From Aphidius gifuensis (taxonomy: Eukaryota; Arthropoda; Insecta; Hymenoptera; Braconidae), in assembly GCF_014905175.1 (NCBI RefSeq), contig NC_057790.1, positions 19,680,469-19,744,468 of the forward strand: DNA of 64,000 nucleotides. The letters run 5' to 3'. Below the pieces are notes generated by a model, which did not search any database, was not told where the DNA came from, and worked only from the letters and a program-made list of their open reading frames with translations. Positions within the stretch are counted from its first letter, which is position 1. Each line of letters starts with the position of its first letter. The position numbers and the translations under genes were made by a program. This document shows, piece by piece, positions 39,257 through 49,478 of this stretch.

Positions 39257-42030
39257 GCGATAATGCCCAACACGAAATCAGTACCAAAAGAAATAAAAAA
39301 AAATTTTTTATTTTAAAAAAAGAATAAAAGAAAGAAGAAACAACTGGAGGAACATTTGAATGTGGTAAAATTTACGGCAGCTGTATATTGGTGGCTAAAT
39401 TGGAGGCTTTGGCAAGCAAGTCGATTCGGGTCTTCTCCCTGTCAGTGGGTCAGTGGTTCATACAAATGAGAAACATGAAAAAAAAAAAAAAAAGGATATA
39501 CATAAAAAGAAAAAAAATAATAATAAGAGGGAGATTTAACACACAGAGATATTTTTTTTTAACATACATAATAAAAAAAAAGAGTTATCAAATATAGTAT
39601 ATTTATTAATATCCAAAACATAATTAAAAAATTAAAATAATAATTAATAATATGTGAACAAAGTAAATATACATGTATTTTTTTTTATTAATAATTACAT
39701 ATAACTTTATTTTTTTTTTCTAATAAAAAAAAATAAAATAAATAAATAAAAATTAGCTAAAGTGATAATGAGTATTGTAATTGTATTGTGATATATGTGT
39801 GATTAGTGGTAGTTGATGTGAGGTAACAAGAACTTGATAATTTAAAAAAAAAAAATGCATTTGCAATACCAGTTAATACCGGTTTTCATGATCTGCAAAT
39901 TGTAATAAATAATAATATTCTAACCGAGACGTTGATGATTTAATGAAAGGTCGTGTATTGCTTGCGTGTGTACATAAATATATATTTTCTACACATACAT
40001 AGATTAAAAATAATAATAAATAAATTAATAAATACAAAAATATTATTACTTGTGTGATATACACGTATGTAGACATAACGAAAGTCGATAATCATGGAAC
40101 GTTGACCCATCGTCCACGTGGAAATACAGCACGTGTATCAAACACTTGTCATTTATCTATATATTAATATATTAATATTAATTAAATTATCTAAATCTTT
40201 TTTTAAATTTTTAAATGAAAAACAAATTATATTCAAATTTACAACAAAAATTATTCAACGATTTTTCCTTTTTTTTTTTTTTCAAATAATATAATATTTC
40301 ATGAATTATTAATTATTAATTATTAAAAATTATTTTTTTTTCTACTTGCAAAAATGGTTTATATGATTTTATGTATACACGTATATATTTGATACAGGTC
40401 CGGTTAGAATTTAGGCTACGAAGAAGCGTTCCTACCGAATCTGGAACGAACCCGGTCATTGGCCTTATGTACGATTCCTTCCTTGTTTGAGATTTATAAA
40501 AAAAATTTTTTTTTCTTTCATTTTAGCCACGTAGCGCATAATAACAGTGTCAAATAAGTTTTTTTTTTTTTTTTTATTGGTCAAATTCTGTCTAACGATA
40601 TTCAAAGCTAATAGGTCGTTAAAAAGAGAAAAAAAAAAAAATTGCGGATGTCGATAGAAAAAATATATAATCATAAATTAATAAATAAAAAAAAAAAAGA
40701 GGTGATGAGGAACAAGGATCATGATGGAATCACCAAGAATCAGAGATTAATTGAGACTAAATTTAGAAGCTGTTGAATAAAAAAAAAATATAAGAAATTG
40801 CGATATTGATATTACGAGAAGATAAGAAGTGCTGGAATGACTATTATATATGGCAAAAATATTTGCTACTGGAATTTTTGATAAATAAAAAATATCTTTT
40901 TTGATGTCTCTTTATCTCAAAAATGTATGTATAATGAATGAGAATACATGACTTATAAGTACATTAAAATTTATTTAAATAATAAATTTAAAAATAATCA
41001 TGAAAAAAAAAAAATTGCCTGGCGCCTCTGATATTTATTAAGTTTTTTTTATAATATATTTCATATTTTTGTGCCTAAATTGTCTATCATCATCTGGGCT
41101 TCTTTCTTTCGGCTTTTTTTTTTTAAAGATGCTCTTTTTATTCCCGTTATTTGAAGCAGTAAATATATTATTTCTTTTTTTCTGTTACTTTTTTTTATTT
41201 TTTTTTAAACAAACTCCAAGCCCAGCTTCAATTTGGTTGATTTTTTTAACATCAGCTGTATCAATTTGTTGGATTTTAATGAAAAAAAATAAGGTCAATC
41301 CAAAAATCATAGACAAAAATTCGTTGATTCTTTCAATTTTTCAAAAAAACTAACGTCTTAAATGTTTCAAAAATATTTAAACAATTTCCTTTTTAAATAA
41401 ATAATATACATAAAAAAAAAAAAAGTACAAGGATAGTTTTAATAAATCTGACACAATTTTTGATGATAAGACTTTCATGGTCTCTCATAATAAAAAAAAC
41501 AAAAAGAATAATTCAAAAAAAAAAAAAAAAGATAACTTTAATTTGTATTCAAAAAATGCTCTACTAAACTTTGCTCTATCGTTTTACGACAAAAAAAAAA
41601 TAAAATAAATAGTCTAGAGTAGTTACGTGACAAAACACCAAGGCATATAATAAATATAAAAAATTATAAATAAATATAAAATTAATAAATCTGGGTTGAT
41701 GATTTATTTAATTAAAATTAAAGATAAATAAGCTTTATTGATTATTATTTTTATAAATGTGAAAATGTAAATAAATATTAGTTAAATGAGTGACAAAGCA
41801 AATTTTTTTAATCAGTCCCGTTGATACTGAGAGTCACGTGCAATATGTGGATCGCGATAATCCGATAAATCAGTCTTTTTTGTATATAATTGGTTATTTT
41901 TATAGGAAGTTGATAGATAACTCCCTCAAAATTCATATAAAAGAAGTCGTTTTGAATTACTCCAAGTATTCTTTTATGACTTGTGTCATTTAAACTACGT
42001 TAACGTTTTATTTCAACATTAAAAAATAAA

Positions 42031-43418
42031 ATGCTTTGTCTTCGAATATTGGTGATTTGTTTAATGGTAATAAAAGGATACAATGGATATCCTGCAACAA
42101 GTCATAAGGCAACACATGGACATTCAATTCCACCAGTAACAAGATTTTCTCGTCCAAGCAAAGAAAATATTGACAGTCAAGAAATATGTAAGTATTTAAT
42201 TTTAAACTCTATTTATATTTTAATGACTTGAATTATTTATTGATTTATGTTTTATATTTTTTTTTAGATTTAAAAATTAAATCATTAGCACCAGAAGAAA
42301 GACAAAATGCATGGGAAATGAGTGGTCTATTTGAAGGTGATATAATGGAAAATAAAAATGTTGCTAGAAATGGTCTAACTGATGATGAATTTAGATGGCC
42401 AGATGGAATTGTTCCTGTCTTTATTAATGAGGATGATTTTGGTAAATAATAAATATTGATATATAATATTATGCGCAATATTTTTTTATTAATCAGTGAG
42501 TGATTAAAATCAATTGTCTCATCCTCACTCGAAATAGATACCAATAAATTCTTTAAATAAATCAATTGTAATGATAAGAATAAAATTTATCAAATAATCT
42601 GATATAATTTATTTATTATCAAAGAATATATTGGTAAAATTAATAAATGCTTTCAATTTTAACTGACGTATTGTTTATTTATTCAATTTCAGATCAAGAA
42701 GATATAGCAATGATTAAAGCGGCTTTAAAGGAATATCATGAAAAAACATGTTTAAGATTCAGGGCTTACAATGAAAAAGATAGTGATTATGTTGTATTTC
42801 AAGGTAGTGAAGCTGGATGTTGGTCATCAGTTGGTAGACAAGGTAAAGAACAAGTTATTAATCTTCAAAATCCAGGATGTATGAAACATGGAACAATTGT
42901 TCATGAAATAATGCATGCTGTTGGATTTTATCATCAACAAAGTAGCTTTGATCGTGATGAATATGTTAAAATTATTTGGGCTAATATTGAAAAAGGTATG
43001 AGATAAATTAAAAAATAATTACAATAATTTATAAAATTAATAATAAAAATTATTATTCAAGGAAAAGAACATAATTTTGAAAAATACGATTCAAATACTG
43101 TGACTGATTATGGAGTTGGATATGATTATCAAAGTGTCATGCACTACAGCAGTAAAGCATTTTCAAAAAATGGAAATATGACAATTGTCCCAAAGGTATG
43201 TAAATATTAAACTGTTATATTTATAAATTTTATTGACACACTCATTTTAATTTAAATAGAAAGAAGATGAAATAATTGGACAACGAAATGGTATGAGTGA
43301 TAAAGACATGATAAAACTTGGTGCTATGTACAACAGTGAATGTAAAAAACGTGATGAAAAAAATGATGAAGAAATTATCACAGAAATAACTGATTCACTA
43401 ACATGGCTATTTGACTAA
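42031..43418 (+). CDS. Astacin-family (M12A) zinc metalloprotease, secreted
   Basis: Encodes 308 aa from exons 42031-42187, 42268-42441, 42693-42995, 43062-43195 and 43260-43418, all in frame with GT-AG introns. A signal peptide (MLCLRILVICLMVIKG) precedes a short pro-region. The catalytic domain opens at DDEFRWPDGIVPVFI. The zinc site is HEIMHAVGFYH (about residues 181-191), followed by a DRD segment, and the Met-turn is SVMHYSS. The usual Glu after the third zinc His (HExxR) is Gln here and the Arg is absent (HQQSSFDRD). The protein ends soon after the catalytic domain, with no CUB or EGF tail. The substrate cannot be inferred. It is convergent with fused, 129 bases away. Confidence 0.93.
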
Positions 43419-43495
43419 TTAATTTTTAACTATCTACCGCGAAATATTATATATATTAAGAAAAAAAAATGTGTAAAATATTGTATGTAAATTTG

Positions 43496-43501
43496 AATAA
43501 A
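43496..43501 (+). promoter_or_regulatory. Astacin gene polyadenylation signal
   Basis: AATAAA 78 bases after the stop codon, inside the short gap shared with the convergent fused gene. Confidence 0.6.
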
Positions 43502-43547
43502 AAATATAATTATTTTAAAAATAAAACTTACTAATTATTTTTTCATG

Positions 43548-46257
43548 TTAAATTGGAGTTTGTTGATTGTAATACATTAATTTTTTTAATTCATCAATTG
43601 CACTTTCAGCTGCCTTGAATTAAAAAGTAAATAATTAATTAATTTGATTATTGTTTATATTTTTTTTTGGAATTTAAATAATATAATTTATTGATATACT
43701 AACATTTTTAACATTTTCATTGTCATCATGTGTTAGTGCCTCGAGTAAATTTCGTAATTGTCTACCCCATATTTGTTGAAGTGCCCTGCAGCAAAATCTT
43801 CCCAACAGTCTAATCAATGTACATGCCCTAGTTCTCAGTACAATTCTTTTATGCGTCAGCAATTTGCTAAATTGCTCAATCGATCCATCTAAAAAAAAAA
43901 TAAAATAAATACAAATTTAAACAACATCATAATTAAATAATAAAAAAATAAAGTAACTTACTTGGTGTTTTCATACGAAGTACAACATTTTCAACAAGTT
44001 CAGCATTTTCTGGTTGTAATCTTAGTATATTATTTAATATTGCAACTAAATCAGTAACAACTCTTGCTTTTCTTTTTTCTAATCCCATTAATTGTTGTAA
44101 TAATGGTATACCATTAACAATATAAATAGCATCACAAAATTGCATTAAAAATTGTTCTTTCATATAAACTAATCTACATAAAATAAGCATTGTACATTCA
44201 ATTGTTTGTAATTCATCTGGTGATAATGTTGATGATGATCTTGTATTTGTTTCATTTAATTTACCATTTATTTCATTATTATCACCTTTTTCTGACATTA
44301 ATAATTTTAATGCATATACTAAATTTGGCACAACTCTAACATCAAGATATACTTTAACAATTTTATCAATATCATCTTTTTTTATATTATTAACAACAAA
44401 TGGTAATGATAATAAACATGATACATATTCAACAACACAACAACTTGCTAGTCGATTTCTCAATGGTGATACAAATACTGATACACAATTTTCTTGTAAT
44501 AGCGATAATATTTCACCATCAATAATTTCTTCCATTGATTTTTGTAAAAATGCAATCCATTCTTCATTTTCAATATATTGATCAATAATATTTGCATCCC
44601 AATCAGATAATAAATCAATTTTTTTATTATTTATTTTATTATTACCAAATTCTTGTTCATAGTCCATACTTAATCTACTTTGTTCATTAAAATTATCTGA
44701 TGATTGATTGATATTTGTTGATTTACTTAAATTTGTTGAATCTTCATAAGAACTTATTTTTTTATCATTATTATTTTTAATTTTATTATCATCATCATCA
44801 TCATCGACAATTAATAAATCACTTTTTAATGATGCACGTAAACTTAAATTACCAAGTAAAACATCAACACTTGAACTTGATTCAGCACCACTTGGTTCAC
44901 TATGACGTAATAAATTTAACTGTTGTCTATTTGTTTGATGATTATTATGATAATAATTATGCATATCATCATATGGATATTTTGATTGTGATAAAGCTAT
45001 TCTTGAATAATTATTTTTTTTTTTTTCTTTTTCTATATTTTGTACTTTTTGTACAGCTTTTTCTAATATACATGGATAATTAGTTGTTTTTAATGATAAA
45101 TTATGTAATTGTTGTTGTTTTTCAAATGCTTGACTTGCTGATAATGGTGTTGTAAATGGTGTTGGTCCAGATGCACCATTAACAATAAGTATTCTACCTT
45201 TTACAAATTTATGATCAAGTAACTCTGGCCATGTTAAACGTTTTGATGGATCTTTTTGTAATAAACCTTGAAGAAAATTTCTACAATTATGTGATATAAA
45301 ATCTGGCCATTTAATAGCTTCAAATCTAATTAATCTAACTAAATGTAATATTGATGTTGTTTGAAATGGTGGTTCACCAGCAACCAACTCATATATTATA
45401 CATCCAAGTGACCTATAATTAAATTATAAAAATTTATAAATTAAATATATATTTGATTGATAATTTGGGGATTTTTTATTTTCATTTACCATAAATCAGC
45501 ATTATGATCATATGGACATTCTTCAATTAATTCAGGTGCCATATATAGAGGTGTTCCTTTTATTGATGTTAAAACATGTGTTCCTGTACTCATACTTCTG
45601 GCAAATCCAAAATCACAAAGTTTTGCAACTCCATTATTTTCAACCAAAACATTTTGAGGCTTTAGATCTCTATGAAAATTATTTATTATTATTATTTATT
45701 AAATTAATTATAGATATTAATATATACCTGTGTAATACACGATTAGAATGTAAATAATACAATGCAGATACTAAATCACAGGCAATAACTTGTGCTCTTT
45801 CTTCAGATAAACGTACACTTTTACCCAAAATATCATAAAGTTCTTTATCAGCATATTCAGTTACAACAACAATCTAAAATTAAAAAAAAATATTATTATC
45901 AATATTGCTTTGTAATTGTGATTTTATAAATATTTACCTCATGTTCAGTCTCAAATGAATCAATCATTTGAACAATATTTGGATGATGCAAATGTTTTTG
46001 AATTTCACATTCTTGTCGTAAACCTTTCAACTCTTTGAGTGATCTACCTCTCTATTTTTAAACAATAGCCAATAATTATAAATATTAAAAATACATATTT
46101 TCTATTTATATAATATTGTGTATTATGATTGCTTTAAGTAGCTTACCTTTCTTATAACTTTAATTGCAACAATTTCACCATTTATACGTTTTTGTGCTTT
46201 GTATACTTGGCCAAATGATCCTTCACCAACCTGACCCAGTACCATGTATTTATCCAT
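43548..46257 (-). CDS. fu: Serine/threonine kinase Fused (STK36-like)
   Basis: Encodes 750 aa from exons 46257-46147, 46051-45938, 45873-45728, 45669-45490, 45412-43962, 43888-43704 and 43613-43548; all joins are in frame. The N-terminal kinase domain begins MDKYMVLGQVGEGSFGQVYK (P-loop GEGSFG). It has AIKVIRK (VAIK Lys), HRDLKPQN near residues 123-130, DFG near 143-145, and an APEL motif, so it should be active. FLQGLLQKDPSKRLTWPELL is typical of Fused/STK36. The middle is Asn/Asp/Ser-rich and low-complexity. The C-terminal half is helical and repeat-like, as in the family. Fused transmits Hedgehog signals from Smoothened with Costal-2 to Ci. Length is close to Drosophila Fused. Confidence 0.93.
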
Positions 46258-46863
46258 TTTATTATACTTTTAAAACACAAATAATAGTAAAACTTATTTT
46301 TGAAAATTTATATTTAATATAAATATTTATTAATTTGAGTTATTTTACGCGCTGGAAAAATGCGCATGCGGCTATTTATCAAATGATAAAAAAGATAAGG
46401 AAAACTTTGTCAAATTGACAACTTACTGACTATCTTTGTCTAATAACAACAACAACAAATAATATAATGTGAAGTTGGTTGAATATAGTCTTTCAGTAAT
46501 ACCAAGTTTAAAAATATACCTATATATTTGTATAAAATTTAAGCGCGAAATTTCAAATCTTATGTATTATTAATTCTTATTAGTTATTATATATTTTTTT
46601 TAGAAAAAAAAATTATTATTATCAAAACGAAATTATTTATAATGCTTATCAATGAATTTTATTATTTTATTAATTTTCAAAGTATTTTTTTTTTTTTACA
46701 TAATTATAATTTTTTATTATTTTATTTCGAAAAGAAGGACAACTTATAAAATGTTGTTGAAGAAAAAAATTTATAAAAATCAAGAAGAGTTTAGAAATAG
46801 TACTTCTAGTTTTTTTCGATAAAATATTTGTAAAAATTAAATTATTTTTTTAATGAAAATTGA
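46258..46863. other. Intergenic spacer and probable fused promoter
   Basis: About 600 bases between fused and the downstream-facing Ig gene on the same strand. A GC-richer patch at about 46345-46375 (gcgctggaaaaatgcgcatg) and scattered GATAA motifs are the only landmarks. A promoter for fused would lie here. Confidence 0.4.
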
Positions 46864-48877
46864 TTACGTTACTATCAATATTTCTAAATCATCTAGATCA
46901 TCAATTTCATCATGTCGAATTCCGTAAGTGCGAATCTGAAGTAAAATGTCAATAAATTAGCGTATATATCTGATAAATCCTTAATTATATAATTTACAAA
47001 ACATATAAAATATAAAAATACCTTGGTCATCGAATAATTATTTTTTCTTCCAATCAATGAATGTAAATTGTCTACTACTACTGCTCCATATGGTACAGTT
47101 TGATTAATCACTCTTTTCCATTCATAATTACCATAGCTCTCTAGCAACTATTTAACAAAATAAAATAATCAATTGTTTTCGATATATTTATATTAACATA
47201 TATTGTATTCATGTATATGTACCTCATAATTGGTTGTTTGCCTTTTTCCAAAAAACAAATCATTATAAGAAGCTATTCCGGTACTACGAGGTACAAATGC
47301 TGCTCTATTATACGCTATGTTGTCTTTTACTCGACTGATGTAGTATGAATCATTTGAAAGACCAGAATTTACTTTTATCAATTTACGATTTGCAAAATTA
47401 GCTCTACGTTCATCTGATGATATCCATTGGTATTTTGATTCTGTAAATAATTAACAATTATGCTTAATTTATAAATATACAAAAATTTAGGATTTATAAA
47501 AAATTTGATTAATTATTACCTATTGGTTTGACAGTTAAAGAATACCAAATGCTTTTAAGACCATATTTATTAATTGCTTCACATCTGTAATGACCTCCAT
47601 CATCAAGTGACAAATCAATAATTCTTAAATCACCATTTAGCAATAGAAATTTATTTTTATCTGAAAATTCCCACTAAACAAAATAAAAAATATATATATA
47701 TTTAATACAAGTTAAAATAATTAGTTGTCATTTTTTTTTTCACTTTATAGTATTACCTGTTGGCCATCAATAATTGTCATGCCAATCTGAAAACAAAAAA
47801 ATAAATATTAATATTACAAATTAATTAATTTAAATTTTTCATCAAAGTAGTTGAAGGTAGTGATTTTTTTTTTTTACCCGCTTATTGTTGTAATACCAAG
47901 CTACTGTTGGAGTTGTTTTACCAGTTGCATTACATTTCAACGTAACATCATCAAACATATTGCGCTCAATAATTGGTTTTTCGGCGGGAGTAATACTCAA
48001 CAAAGAAGGATCTAAAAATAACCATACAAATATTTCAATTAATAAAATTAAGCATTAAAATATTTTATTAAATATGATATACCTAAAGACTCATCGATGT
48101 AAGGCATATCAACCGACAAGTCATATACAATTCTTTTTGACCCGAATGCATTTTTTGCTTCACACGTATAATGACCTTTATCACCAGATGATAAATTAAT
48201 AATTTTCAAACTTCCATTGTATAATTGAAACTTGTTATCATTTGAAGAATAAGTCTGTGATAAAATAAAAAAAAAAAACTATAATTAAACACTTGCTTTT
48301 TATTTTATTTTTCCAGCATTATAATTAAATTAAATTGAATATAAATAAAACTTGGACCTGTTGGTTTGTCACCATTGATGATGTACCAAATGATTTGGTA
48401 TATAGCAATGAAATGATGACAAACGTATACAGACACAAGAAAAAAATTATATAATAAACTAATATTTATTTAATAAGAGGTGCAAACCGGGGAGTAAAAC
48501 CAAGTAATTGATGGTTTTGGATAACCATCTGCAATACAATCCAACACAATATTTTGTTTTATCAATCCATATTTTTCTAATGTTCCTGTATGACTCAATG
48601 TGATGAAATTATTTGCTGAAATTAAAAAAAAAAAAATTATTTACACGTGGCAATTGATAATAAGTATGCGCAGTAAATATATTAATATTTTCACTTATTA
48701 AATTTGAAATTATTTCTAATTATAGATTATGATAGAAAAAATTATTTCTAACTTACGTTTAACTTCAATTTTTTTTTGGCAATCATATACCAATAAAATA
48801 ATGCTCACAATAAGTCCAATAAAAAGAAAAAAATCAAAATAATATTTCTTTTTTTCCTCTGGAGCGTTTGTAGTCAT
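46864..48877 (-). CDS. Type II membrane protein with two Ig domains and a DM9-like tail
   Basis: Encodes about 384 aa from exons 48877-48757, 48615-48488, 48254-48083, 48011-47878, 47786-47757, 47673-47520, 47440-47223, 47147-47022 and 46935-46864. A charged N-terminus (MTTNAPEEKKKYYF) and one hydrophobic stretch predict a signal anchor with the rest outside the cell. Two I-set-like Ig domains follow (LDCIADG...ITWFY...GHYTCEA and LKCNATG...VAWYY...GHYRCEA). The last 125 residues (SRVKDN...AAFVPRS...TNYELL...YEWKRV...VPYGAVVV...LIGRKN...LEILIV) resemble two DM9/DUF3421 units. DM9 proteins in other invertebrates bind glycans, so a recognition role is possible but unproven. One internal join (48488 to 48254) is uncertain. 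I know no gene name. Confidence 0.7.
48358..48390 (-). other. Candidate microexon of the first Ig domain, acceptor missing
   Basis: In the second Ig domain a 30-base microexon (47786-47757) encodes IGMTIIDGQQ. At the matching place in the first domain, 48390-48358 reads FGTSSMVTNQQ in phase 0 and ends CAG|gtccaag, but the bases before it are CA, not AG. Without it, exon 48488 joins 48254 in frame but the domain is about 11 residues short. It may be a decayed exon, a rare splice site, or a sequence error. Confidence 0.35.
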
Positions 48878-49478
48878 CGCTGAGAATAATATTACTCTTA
48901 TTAATATTCAATTAATTAATTTATATATTGCACAATAATTTGTAATTTTTTTTTTTAAATAATCACTGTACTCGAAACAAAGTATACATATAATTTATCA
49001 ATTTTATTTTTTTGTTTCTATTTGATGGACTGTTACACGACACAGGTAGTTTTAATGACTAGCTTTTTTTTTTTGTGCCACGTATAGTTGATGATAAGTT
49101 GATGACTCGATTTTTTAGGCCTCAGGGTTTTTTTTTTCTTTTTTTTTTGTGGTAGTTTGATAATAAAATTGATGATAAACGTGCGCAGTAGAAATAGTTT
49201 AATGAATCATCAAACAATCATTATAATATATCAAAAATAAAAATAAATAAATGAACAAACAAAAGTTAAATATTTTTTTTTAAATAAAAGCTAAAATAAA
49301 TTTGTATAAATATGTAATATTATTTTCACCCCCTTATATATATTTATCCAGTCGTATTAAATCCATTGATATATTTTGCAATAAAATTAATAATAAAAAT
49401 AGAGTATTTATTTATAAAAATATATAATTAAACAATAGCAAATAAATTAAATAATTAATTATTATTTATTGTTTACAG
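48878..49478. other. Intergenic DNA upstream of the Ig/DM9 gene
   Basis: A/T-rich, with a mixed-composition patch at about 49025-49205. It should hold the promoter of the leftward Ig/DM9 gene. A duplicated intron-like sequence leading into the cassette array begins near 49330. Confidence 0.4.

Larger units (their letters stand above)
30131..42030. other. Long non-coding region between phantom and the astacin gene
   Basis: No protein gene is supported across about 12 kb. Islands of mixed composition occur near 31480-31590, 32515-32790, 33420-33500, 33950-34030, 34170-34250, 34320-34430, 34660-34860, 36040-36200, 36990-37100, 37310-37450, 37970-38060, 39370-39470, 40080-40150 and 40400-40480. 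Several carry IR-1-like sites. Because phantom reads leftward from 30.0 kb, this is its upstream DNA. Open frames here are short and biased to Phe/Ile/Lys. Confidence 0.5.
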
